Part shown: piece after piece, positions 48,270 through 59,537 of the stretch
How positions within the stretch are numbered: position 1 is the first letter of the stretch
How the letters are laid out: each line of letters starts with the position of its first letter
Source of the DNA: Nipponacmea schrenckii
Taxonomy: Eukaryota > Mollusca > Gastropoda > Lottiidae
NCBI GenBank assembly: GCA_030562195.1
Contig: CM060201.1
Location: 26,518,067 to 26,582,066, forward strand
Direction: 5' to 3'
Length of the DNA: 64,000 nucleotides
Translations under genes and position numbers: made by a program
The notes under the pieces: model-generated
What the model saw: the letters and a program-made list of their open reading frames with translations, nothing else
Database searches by the model: none
What the model was told of the DNA's origin: nothing

Positions 48270-51200
48270 CCATATAGATAAAAATGAGAAAAAGTATATA
48301 TTTCGACTTGCTGAAAGTGTATCAATACCCAGTGTATCAGGATGGCCAGAGAATAGAGGTGAAGTTAGAAAAATGATTGATTGGACAGTTAAGGTAAACA
48401 ATATAATTATATAAAATATTTGCCTCTAGAAATTTGAAAATATAGATGATGTGAAAAAAAATACTAGAATATTTACTATGTTTTATATATTAAGCCTAAC
48501 GCAGATGATGAACATTTCCGTCAACGATCAAAAACATATTTGTTTTCTGTTACCTGCAGACAATGAGCATAATCCCACAGACGACAAACATTTCTGTTGA
48601 CGAACAAAAACATTTTAGCTTGAACAAAAGTGAGTGTTCATTATCATCCCAAAATTTCAAAAGAAGGTTTCAATATTTTGTACTGCGAAATATTTTGATT
48701 TAAAATCAAAGCTACCAGTGTGTATATTATCTTCTTAATATGAATGATGAGAATTATAAGAAGCTCTTAAATTTTATTTGGTTTGAAGTTTATTATAAGT
48801 TACATTATCAATAGTTATTTTTTTCAGAGATTGGAGTCTATAGGAGCAAATTGTCAATTAAAGGAATTGGGAAATCAGACATTACCAGATGGAAATAAAA
48901 TACCTTTACCTCCTGTTATATTTGCTCAACTTGGTGAAGATCCTAAGAAAAAGACACTTTTAGTGTATGGTCATTTAGATGTTCAACCTGCTGCTAAGGT
49001 ATATTGAAAGATTATTTGGTACTTAGTGCTTTTGGGTTCTGAATCTTTGCTCTTTACAATAATACAAATGTTCATTGAATTTCATAATTATGAAATACAA
49101 TGAGAAAGTCATATGAGAAATGCTCTGTTTTAGGAAGATGGATGGGATACAGAACCATTTATATTAACTGAGAAAGATGGTAAATTATATGGACGTGGTG
49201 CAACTGATGATAAGGTATGTGGTTTAATCAGATTAATGTTATATGTATAAGATCTAGACCGATACAAGGTTAATATTTGAAAAAAAATGTTGAGGGCTTG
49301 CCGAGAAATTTTTTTTTTAATATTAACCGAGGGGTTAGAGGTCTATATCTAACTTACAATCCAAGGAAAACTATGTTTCTTTTTTACTATTAACCCCCTC
49401 TTTCCGATAGAAGGTAAAATAATACCGTGGATTGTAAATTTAAACAAAACATCTGAATAAATATGGTACATCATAAAATAGTGTGTGACAATCATTTAAT
49501 TATTCATTTTATACACCCACATGAATATGTGGACATATATTGTCACCCTGACCGTTGGTCCGTCCAACAACATTTGTTGTGGGTATAATACAAGCTACAA
49601 TTTTCAATGGATTTTGATGTGAGCATTGGAATTAATAAGACTGCAAGTTCAAATTTGATGTTTTTTTGATGAATGATTTTTGAGTTATTATATCTGACTA
49701 TAAATCTGTTGTGGGTACAATAGAAGCTCCAATTTTCAATGGATTTAGATGAAACTTGGTGTGAGCATTGGAATTGAGGACAGTTTGAATTTGACAATTT
49801 AGATGAGGGTTTGTTTGTATATATAGATGCTATCAATGAAAGGAAAAAATGATTAAACAATGTTGATGTGTGGGTATATGTTACTTTGCCTGGCTAGCTA
49901 TGTTTATTTGTTTATTCATTTGAATTTGTTCATTTTAATCTTAGATATAGCCATAGAGTTAAAACCTGTCAACCTATGAACACTGAAATGTTGCATGGCA
50001 AATCGTTAAATGAGGGGATGCCAGTTTATCTCCCATGTATTATATAAAGAATCGGTTTGGACTTTTCAAATATATGAAATATACAGGGGAAGCTGGTTTA
50101 TTGATGATGCAGTTTGGAGGGGTTTCACTGTAAATATATTGAAGCCTATGGACCAGTGCATGTTATCTGTCTTATATTTTACCATTTGTAGGGTCCAGTC
50201 TTAGATTGGATCAACTGTATTGAAGCAATGCAAGAAATCGGAATGGAAGTACCCATTAATATTAAGGTAAGAAAAAAGATTTTAATTGTACATATTGGTG
50301 TATGTGTTTAACATCACCCGTGATTGTATCCTACTGAACACACACACAAACAAGAAACATTTGATATTTATTTCCCTTATACATGTTCTAAATTTTGCTT
50401 TTAAAAACCCTAGAAAAGGGTGATGAAACTTGGTGTTAGTATTTAGTATCACCTAAGGATGAAACCAATTCAGTAAGAAAATCTGAAAATATTGAAATTT
50501 AATATAAAATATATTAAAGGGATAATAGGTTCTTAAGATTTGAACATTTTAAACTTGGCCAATAAGAGCTCTAATCATCAGTAAATATATCTGTTGCAAT
50601 AAATAACATTAAAATAAAAATAAAAAATATCCAAATATACTCATATTGACCATTCTTGAGAACTAAAATTGTATGTTCATGCTAAGACATAGTATCCTTT
50701 TAAATTGAGATCAGTTCATAACTTAACAACACTATAAGGCATAATTTTTGATGGATTTTCATGAAATTATTTGTTCTTTAATAGGTTTGAAAGAAGCGTG
50801 AAACTGAATCTTGCATACAAGACGAATATTATCGTGTCTAGCATACTAGCCAGCTATATTTTTATTTATTCTTCTTTCAACAGTTTGTATTAGAAGGTAT
50901 GGAAGAATCTGGTTCTGAAGGTCTAGATGAATTGGTAATCTCAGAGAAAAATGGATTCTTGAAGGTATTGTTTGCATCATTTATTGCTTTCACGTTTTGT
51001 TATGCAATTTTTTTTTGGGAAGCTCGCTAGCTCAAACTGAAAATGAGTTTGTCTGTTCTGACCATAGATCTGTAAATGGGCTTGAGTAAAAAATGAACAT
51101 GAAATTTATTAATGGTGTTAGGGTGATTGACACTGAGAACAGACTGTTGATCTGAACTTTCCACACCTTTCTGTGGCCACCAGTTAATCTGATTATGTTA

Positions 51201-54200
51201 TTCCTAACCCTAAAATCTATTTTTCAAAATTTTGCATTAATATTTATTAAATATACCTGTAAAAAGCTGTGAATTTCAATGTTATCAAAACTGTTGTTTT
51301 TTTAACTAATCTTATTTTGTATACACCCACCAATTTATTTGGGGCGAATATTGTAACCACACTGGAGGTTGAGCGGTCCGTTCTCATTTGTTTGTGTTCA
51401 CTTTACAGGCTACAATTCTTTACTGTTTCTTTTGATTATTATGTTGTGGGTCAGTGTTATTATGAAGATGATCCATATTGATTTTCGTGATGGTCCTATA
51501 ATTTTTCGGCATTTGATGCCCTATTACCCATAGGGTGAAACTCATGCTCACTCTACAGGCTACAATTCTTTATGGATTATGTTCTTATTTGATGCTGATT
51601 GATCATATCCCATTTAAGTTCATTTAAAAATACCTGTCACTGTTCAAAATATTTTAATTCTTTTCGAGTTTTATTTTATACTTGTAGGGAACTGATTTTG
51701 TATGTATTTCTGATAATTATTGGTTAGGTAAAACTAAACCCTGCATAACATACGGCCTGAGGTACAATTCAATTTTTTTCCTATAGTTATAACAATATTA
51801 TGTTGACAATTAAGATATAATTTAGAGAAATTGTGTAGAAAATTTTTTTTCTACAATATCTTTTGACTGAAATTACTTTGTCGGTAATTGTGACATAATC
51901 AAACACTGGAATGGATTTACAGGAAGCACAGATTTCTGATTGAAAATTGAAATGGTTCAAATTGAATGAAATTGATTGAAATATCAATGCACCAATGTGA
52001 TAACTAGCTATTTTGATTTAGTGAAATTGTTTTTACAGGGGAATTTGTTATTTTTTTCTGGAAGTTGAGTGTGCTACAAAAGACTTGCATTCTGGGGTGT
52101 TTGGTGGAACAGTGTAAGTACCAGTATATATATATTTAAGGCTGACATTTGTTTCAATTCTGAATTTCTAGTCTGTTTTGCTCTTTGAATAAAAAAATTA
52201 ACCGTCCTCAAGTATTCATAATATAATATTTCATCGTGTGATGTAAAATTGTGTTTCATACTAGTGGCCACGGCAGACAAATGCCATGTGCATTGTGTGC
52301 GGCCTATGAAACTGAAATATTTATTCTAGAAGTTATACCTTATCACTAAGTTTGATTTAGTGTTGCTTTCAATCACCAGTTACATAAATAAGTGATCATG
52401 ATTAAGTGCCAAATGGAATTGACACATGACTAATAGGTTATGTAAGGTAGAAGAACCTGTTTTGCATGTAGATGATGGCAAAAGTTAATATCTTTTGATT
52501 ATTACATTCATTATGAACCTTTTTGTTATTAAAGTTGGATTGGTTGGAAGGCAAGCCATGTGTTGATTAACTGTCGAATGAGATTTTGGATCACAGACAT
52601 CCAGCCTTAAATCTATTTCAGAGCTTCTATATCACAGTCAGTGTGCTTGATCTGTACATTGGTGTATGAAAGTCTAATGACCATGTTTGATTCTTTACTC
52701 ATAATTCCAGTTGACTCAGCTGTGAAAGATCAATGTAGAATTCCTAGTTGTGAATCTAAGTTGTTAACATTGTAAAATATCATATAGTTGTTTCTTTGTT
52801 TAGGTAGTATTGTTCTATATTTCAGCCACGAAGCTATGACAGACCTTGTTAAAATAATGTCTACCTTAGTTGATAGTAAGGGTCGAATATTAATAGAAGA
52901 TTTATATGAAAGTGTTCAACCATTATCTGATGAGGAGAAACTGTTATATGGCCCAATCGACTTTGACCCAGTAAGTTCTCTTATTTTCATATTTATAGTT
53001 TAGACATATGTTGTCGTTTTTATACGCCCACATGAAAATGTGGACGTATATTGCCATCACCCCTGTCGGTCCGTCGGTCTGTCCGTCCGTCAACAATTAC
53101 TTGTGTACACGATACAGGCCAGAGTTTTTATCTGATTTGAATGAAACTTGGTATGTGTATTCATCTTGATAATATCTCGGACAAGTTTGAAAATGGCACG
53201 ATTATAGATGTCGGTTTATGCGTTATGGCCCTTGATTAAATGAAAAAACGTTAAAATTTACTTGTGTACGCAATAGAAGCTGTAGTTTTATCCGATTTGA
53301 ATGAAACTTGGTATGTGTATTCATCTTGATAATATCTCGAACAAGTTCGAAAATGGCACGATTCCAGATGTCGGTTTATGAGTTATGGCCCTTGATTAAA
53401 TGGAAAAACGTTAAAATTTACTTGTGAACGCAATAGAAGCTGTAGTTTTCATCCGATTTGAATGAAACTTGGTATATGTATTCATCTTGATAATATCTCG
53501 GACAAGTTCGAAAATGGCATGATTCCAGATGTCGGTTTATGTGTTATGGTCCTTGATTAAATGAAAAACGCAAATATTTATTTGTGTACACAATAGAAGC
53601 TAGAGTTTGCATCCGATTTTAATGAAACTTGGCATGTGTATTCATCTTGATAATATCTCAGACAAGTTCGAAAATGGCACGATTCCAGATGTCGGTTTAT
53701 GAGTTATGGCCCTTGATTAAATGAAAAAACGTTAAAATGTACTTGTGTATGCAATAGAAGCTATAGAAGCTATAGTTTTCATCCGATATGAATGAAACTT
53801 GGTATGTGTATTCATCTTGATAATGTCTTGCCAGATGCCTGTTTATGAGTTAGGGCCTATTGCCCTTGATTAAATGAGAAAATGTTAAAATTTACTTGTG
53901 TACGCAATAGAAGCTGTAGTTTTTATCCGATTTGAATGAAACTTGGTATGTGTATTCATCTTAATAACATCTCAGACAAGTTCAAAAATGGTGCGATTCC
54001 AGATGTCGGTTTATGAGTTATTACCCTGGATTAAATGAAAAAACATGGAATATTCTGTTTGCTGAAGTGGGCATATGTTACCTTGCCTGGCAAGCTATCT
54101 TTATATCTTTTATGGTTTCTGAACACGAATAAAGGGACAGATCAATATTTCCTCAGAAGCGGAAATTTGTCAGCTAAGACTTATCTTAATTTGAAAGTTA

Positions 54201-57200
54201 AAATAATAATCATTTATGTATGACATATATAGAAGAGACATAATATAGAGAATATAATACCTAAATAAGGTAGTTTTGAACAAATTATCATTCATTTTCA
54301 GGAAGATTATAGAAAAGATATTGGTGCAAAAAAATTAATCCATAGCAGAAAAGAAGATGCATTGATGCATAGATGGAGATATCCTTCCTTGTCCTTACAT
54401 GGTACAACTACTTTAATTATATATTATATTGTTTTTATGCTTCTTCTATAAATAGCTCAAAATGATATTAGCCTGGTGAAAGTGTTTCTATCTGGACATA
54501 GTTTAGTTATATATTGTCTTATCATCATTTTGATCAGATTTCGTTAATGTTACACATATAAAATAAAACGAAGGTTGAAATTGAATGCTTTCCAATAAAG
54601 TCTCTGAGCTGACATATTTAAAACTGTAGATCTAAATAAATTGAATATGTAGGCAAATGATATTCATTTATTTTTTACAGAGCATTTGTCATTATGCAAT
54701 ATAACTCAATATTTAAATACAAAAATGTGGTCATATAAATTAACCAGGATTCAAATATGTGAACTTAAATAACGATAATTAGTCATAGTGTTTACAGCAC
54801 ACCTTTGAAATTTATACCTTTATAATATTCACTGTGTGTCCAGAATTATCAGTCTTTGAAAGTTAAAAATTATGCCTTGTCATTGCTTGAGACTGCAATA
54901 AAATTAAAATTTAAATATAGAAATTAAAATTCCAAGTTTGAAGGTTTTTTTGAACAAATTAGGTGATTTTCATTCATTTCTAGTACTAGAAATTCTAGAC
55001 CTACTTCTACCCCTGAAAACGGCTTATTAAATAGGCCCTACTTATGAAATTATTCTTTCAGGCATAGAAGGTGCCTTTGATGGTTCCGGAGCTAAAACTG
55101 TGATACCAAGGAAGGTTATTGGTAAATTTTCTATCCGCCTTGTACCAAACCAAGAACCAGAGAAAATCAAAGAACTTGTTCAGAAACATATTGATACTAT
55201 ACATTCATTAGGGGGTAGTCCCAATACAGTCAAGTAAGTTGTTTTCTGTATGCTTTTGTATTGATCAATTTAGGCCAGATCAATGAAATGTCATGCTTTT
55301 TTTGAATTCTTGGAATCTTGATTCAAGTCAACATAAAAAATTTGTACTGGAGAGGAACTGAAAATCTTATGAAAGCCAGGATTGAGCTGAAATTTTCTAC
55401 TTTCTCCTTTATCTAAAATATATTTCATTGAATTTGGGCTTCTGATGAGTTGGGAATAAAGTGGTTTTTTTGTCCATTAGAGCCCATTCATTTACTTATT
55501 CAAATGGTGAGGAATTTTATCTTTGATTCAATAAACATGAACAAGTACATTATGTTCTAAAATTGATAAGAAGTCTACTGGGAGGTTTTTTAATTGGTTG
55601 TGTTTTATGTAACTCAATATTATGATACAAAGTGTACATCTTAAATGTCACCATGAACCTCTGTCATATGTGAATTCATAATCCCCATGGGCTGAATGTT
55701 AGACAGACAGGACCATGTCCTTGTGTATTGGGCCTTATTCTAACCAGAGTAAAATAAAAAGTCTATGTTTGTTTCAATAGGCTGAATATTAGACAGGACC
55801 ATGTCCTTGTATATTGAGCCTAATTCTGACCCATGTAAATAAAAAGTTTATTATTATTATGTCTGATTTTAGATTAACAATGGGACATGGCGGTCGACCT
55901 TGGGTCAGTGATTTCAATGATCCTAATTATGTGGCTGGAAGAAATGCCATGAAAACAGGTTGGTTGTTTGTCATCTATAGATTCTTAACCAATGTGTATA
56001 TTACACTTTTGTGAAATCATCCCTTCTTTTTTTCAAGTCTCAGGATTTTTTTGCTTGAATTGATGAAAATGTTACTCCAAAATCTAGTACATGTGTCCCT
56101 GGACAAGATGTAATAAAAGTGATCAAAATATATACATAATAATAGAGAAATATGTCTCTTATATATTCTGAAAGTTTCAATTAATAATATTGAGTCAAAT
56201 CAAAGGTCAAGAGCTTAATTAACAATTATTACGTTTCATTTCATATATGGGGTATAATTTATGATGTTTTTGATAATGAAAATTTTGCAGACTGCCCCTT
56301 TAAATAACATTGAATTAACTGTTATTCATGTGCATTTCAGCACAATTTGATACAAAGTGTTTTGATAGAGGGGGGGAAACTACTATCTCGTAGTTCCGGG
56401 AAAGCACGGGCCTAGGAATCAGACCTAATTTTTATTTCCTCGCACCGATCGGGATTCGAACCCACGGCACCTAGTCGCCTAGCAGACGACAGTCCAACTC
56501 GCTAACCACTGAGCCATTCACCACCCATTCACCATTCAAAGTGTTTTGAGTTACTGTACATGTAGTCTTTGTATTATCAAAGTTGATATAATTTGCTGAC
56601 TGTAACTTAATATGAGGATCATATTCTATTAGGTCAAACATGAAACACAACTGATTCAGCAGGGAGCATGCAGCAACAAGAAATTATTTCTTTATGAATT
56701 CAAATTATAGATGTTGACAGGGGTAATAGAAAAAAAGGCTGAAAAGCTCTGAACATAATTCTTTCTCAAATGATTCAATGATGAAATTATTGTTACTATA
56801 ATTTCTGTAGTATTTGGTGTTGAACCCGATTTAACAAGAGAAGGAGGCAGTATTCCAGTGACCTTGACCTTTCAAGAAGCCACAGAGAAAAATGTGATGT
56901 TACTTCCTGTTGGAGCTTGTGATGATGGAGCACATTCACAAAATGAAAAAATAGATAAAGTTAATTACATCAATGGAGTAAGTTAATTGATATTTCCTGC
57001 CTATTATAGAAGTTTAGTGTTTACACTTAAGTAAAAGCACCTAATAGAAATGAATTTATAAGGAACTACTGAAAAATATTTCATATGATTTATTGCCCTT
57101 GATATGCCATAGATTCAGCCTTGTCGACACTCCACAATGCACAATTCTTTAATGATTTTGATGAAACTTGCTGTAATTGTAAATACCCAAGTATGAACCC

Positions 57201-57575
57201 TTTTGAAAATTTAAAATATTTCATTGGAATTATTGCCCTTGTTCTTTAAAAGGGCATTGAATTTTTAGCTCAAACACCTGACAATCTTGTTGTAATATTT
57301 TGTTATCAACCAAGGATGAACACTATTGAAATTGAAAAAATACAAAAATATTTTATATGAATTATTGCCCTTGTTCTTTAAAAAACATTTGATCAATAGA
57401 ATATTTTTTTCATTTGGTAGACCTCTTCGTAGGAGTAGGACGTAAAACTCCATTCATTTCATTTCATTTGGTAGAAATCTTTTTAAGAAGAGTATTAATT
57501 TAACAAAATGCTTTATTTTATTTTTTTCAGATCAAACTAATGGGTGCCTACATGGGTGAACTTGCCAAACTTTAA
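48270..57575 (+). CDS. CNDP2: Cytosolic non-specific dipeptidase (M20 metallopeptidase), 13 exons, 5' end missing
   Basis: CNDP2 hydrolyses dipeptides such as Cys-Gly in the cytosol with two metal ions. Exons: 48270-48393, 48828-48998, 49134-49214, 50192-50266, 50884-50964, 51688-51761, 52039-52113, 52826-52970, 54302-54401, 55062-55233, 55873-55958, 56811-56977, 57531-57575, all GT/AG with matching phases, giving 464 residues to the TAA. Family metal-ligand motifs are present: [29 protein letters not shown] (catalytic and ligand Glu), ISDNYWL and DDGAHSQNE. The substrate and dimer region includes DLHSGVFGG and [17 protein letters not shown]. Only about 12 N-terminal residues are missing, since the first exon here ends a codon with its opening C. 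No frameshift or internal stop was seen, so the gene looks functional. AATAAA at 57763-57768 is a likely polyadenylation signal. Confidence 0.95.
49510..49901 (+). mobile_element. Short tandem-core element in CNDP2 intron
   Basis: Left end ATACACCCACATGAATATGT followed by GGACATATATTG, two monomers with GAAGCTCCAATTTTCAATGG-type blocks, and right end TGTGGGTATATGTTACTTTG. The ends are near inverted repeats of each other (ATACACCCAC against GTGGGTATAT). Confidence 0.7.
50514..50703 (-). mobile_element. M1 family MITE, internally deleted, in CNDP2 intron
   Basis: Begins TTAAAGGGATAATAGGTTCT and ends in GACATAGTATCCTTTTAA, the inverted ends of the family, with about 190 bp between outer borders against 318-327 bp in complete copies. 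Confidence 0.65.
51320..51610 (+). mobile_element. Partial tandem-core element in CNDP2 intron
   Basis: Left end TATACACCCACCAATTTATT and GTCCGTTCTC, then two monomers with CACTTTACAGGCTACAATTC and CACTCTACAGGCTACAATTC. These match the 166-174 bp monomer class at 11.34-12.44 kb. No right end was recognised. Confidence 0.6.
53021..54098 (+). mobile_element. Complete tandem-core element with 160 bp monomers in CNDP2 intron
   Basis: Left end TATACGCCCACATGAAAATG with GTGGACGTATATTGCC (itself a foldback), then GTCCGTCGGTCTGTCC. CAATAGAAGC landmarks at 53271, 53431, 53591, 53752 and 53905 give spacings of 160, 160, 161 and 153. Right end GTGGGCATATGTTACCTTGC at 54067. Monomers contain GAATGAAACTTGGTATGTGT and TTATGAGTTATGGCCCTTGA. 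Length class and architecture resemble the bivalve pearl elements and BIV160-type satellites; homology was not tested. Confidence 0.8.
55680..55850 (-). repeat. Two inverted units of the 86 bp family in CNDP2 intron
   Basis: GCTGAATGTTAGACAG and GCTGAATATTAGACAG head two units that read as reverse complements of the UAP1 intron 3 repeat (ACATGGTCCTGTCTAACATT, ATGGGTCAGAATTAGG). The block ends next to exon 55873 with AAATAAAAAGTTTATTATTA. Confidence 0.65.
56353..56549 (-). mobile_element. tRNA-derived SINE with 13 bp target-site duplication in CNDP2 intron
   Basis: CAAAGTGTTTTGA at 56353-56365 and 56537-56549 flanks a 171 bp body. On the - strand the body begins with an AATGGTGAATGG-type leader, then TGGCTCAGTGGTTAGCGAG (A-box-like) and GTGGGTTCGAATCCC (B box), followed by an unrelated part with GGAAATAAAAATTAGGTCTG and an end in AGTAGTTTCCCCCCCTCTA without poly-A. 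The split promoter and duplication make SINE the clear reading; the parent tRNA is not determined. Confidence 0.85.
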
Positions 57576-57870
57576 ATATGTGATGTTTGAAAATTCTTGA
57601 AATTCCATTCCACATCTTATTATATTTTTTTGTAGCTTTTTGAAAAAAAAATTTCGATTCAAATTCTACTACAATTTAACGACAAAATATTGTTTCCATG
57701 ATTACTTACCATCATGTTTCACATTTGCTCTCCAAGGAAGATAATCAAACTAATTATTTCTGAATAAAATACAATAGATATAATGATTAAATTATTATAG
57801 AAGTGAATTGAAATTATAAATATGTAGTGCTATTAATAAAACTAAATAAATTATTACTTATATATTAAGT

Positions 57871-58992
57871 CGTATCCACATGACATCTGTATTGTTGTCT
57901 CCCATGTCTGTCGGCCTGTCTATCCACAATTACTTATAAACACCCTTACAAGGCACTTTTATAGGCTACATTTTCAGCAAGTGTCATCAAATTCTGTAAA
58001 GAATTGTGCCTTTAGAGTGGTTACAAGCTAAAAATCGAACAAGTTTTACAAGCCCCTGTCCGTCCACATTTGTTGTATCCACGATAGAGGCTACAGTTTT
58101 TATCCGATCTTCATGAAACTTGGTATACATGTATATATTGATGATATCTCGGTCAAGTTCGAAAATGGATATTATCGCATGAACGGTTTTTGAGTTATTG
58201 TACTTGACTTAGTAAAAACGCGTCAAATTTGGGTTGTATCCACGATAGAGGCTACAGTTTTTATCCGATCTTAATGAAACTTGGTACATACATGTATATA
58301 TTGATGATATCTCGGTCAAGTTCCAAAATGGAAATTATCGAATGAACAGATTTTGAGTTATTGCCCTTGACTTAGTAAAAACAGTCAAATTTGGGTTATA
58401 TCCACGACATAGGCTACAGTTTTATCAGAAACTCAAATTTGACGATTTTTTGATGAATAGTTTATGAGTAATTGCCCTTGACTAAGTAAAATTGCGTAAA
58501 AATTCATTTTCTGTAGACACTTTAGAAGCTACAATTATCTATGGATTTGAATGAAACTTGATATGGGCATTGGAATTGATAAGAGGGCGGTCAAGTTCGA
58601 TTTGAACGATTTTGCGATAAACTGTTTTGGAGTTATTGCCCCTGCCTCTATATTTGTTGTAGACAAAATAGAAGCTACAATTTTCAATGGATTAAATGAA
58701 ACTTGGTGTGAGCATTGGAATTGATAAGACAACGGTCAAGTTCGAATTTGAAGATTTTGCGATGAACAGTTTTTTAGTTATTGCCCTTGACTTAGTAAGA
58801 TTGTGTCAAAATTTTATTATGGGTTCAATAGAAGCTACAATTTTCAATGGATTTTGATGAAACTTGGTGTTTTTGAGTTTTTGCCCTTGACTTCAATATC
58901 CATTTAGTGAATGTTTTTGAGTCATTGCTCTATTTATTTTTCATATTCAATGCTGCCAGTGGGCGTATGTTACCTTGCCTGGCAAGCTATCA
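57871..58992 (+). mobile_element. Tandem-core element downstream of CNDP2
   Basis: A decayed left end (CGTATCCACATGACATCTGT then TGTCGGCCTGTC) is followed by about six monomers with CACGATAGAGGCTACAGTTT, GATATCTCGGTCAAGTTC and TGAGTTATTGCCCTTGACTT; later monomers shift to GAAGCTACAATTTTCAATGG. Right end GTGGGCGTATGTTACCTTGC at 58960. Both monomer subtypes occur in one element. Confidence 0.75.
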
Positions 58993-59079
58993 TTTATATA
59001 GTCTTTAAATGGCATTTAGCAATTGTGAGTACGATATATATGCACAGCTTTATGGAACAACAATCACTGGTTAAAGTTT

Positions 59080-59120
59080 ATGCTACGTTTCGGCGTGTTT
59101 CCCCCGCCGTCCTCAGGCAC
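59080..59120 (-). other. Possible hammerhead-ribozyme-like core at the Penelope-like element terminus
   Basis: On the - strand CTGAGGA is followed by a GGCG/CGCC stem and then GAAAC, the order of hammerhead core elements (CUGANGA, stem II, GAAA). Penelope-like elements are known to carry such ribozymes in their terminal repeats. One base after CTGAGGA is unpaired and helices I and III are not convincing, so this is tentative. Confidence 0.3.
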
Positions 59121-59167
59121 AGAATGACAAGACATGATAGGCAACGATATATATACAATTGTACTTA

Positions 59168-59412
59168 TTATTAAAATAACACAAGAGATAAAATATTTTA
59201 TTATTGCAACTACATTAATGTTAAAAGGTAAGATAAAAAGGAAAATTCTTAAAATAACATACAATTCTGATTCAATTAAGAGGGGTTATAATTAAAATAA
59301 CACAAGAGATAAAATGTTTTATTATTGCAAATACATTTATGTTTAAAGGTATGATAAAAAGGAAACTGATACTTAAAATAACATACAATTCTGATTCAAT
59401 TAAGGGGGTTAA
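59168..59412. repeat. 121 bp tandem duplication in the 3' region of the Penelope-like element
   Basis: TTAAAATAACACAAGAGATA starts at 59171 and again at 59292. The two units also share TTATTATTGCAA and ACATACAATTCTGATTCAAT with small differences. Confidence 0.75.
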
Positions 59413-59537
59413 TTGAAGATTAAGTAAATAATTGTTTTATTAATAGTGAATAATATCATATAAAACTAACTAGTGATTGGGAAGTGAAGTGCTTTATTTA
59501 CCAAATATGAATAAATTTATGCAAATTAATAATTCAG

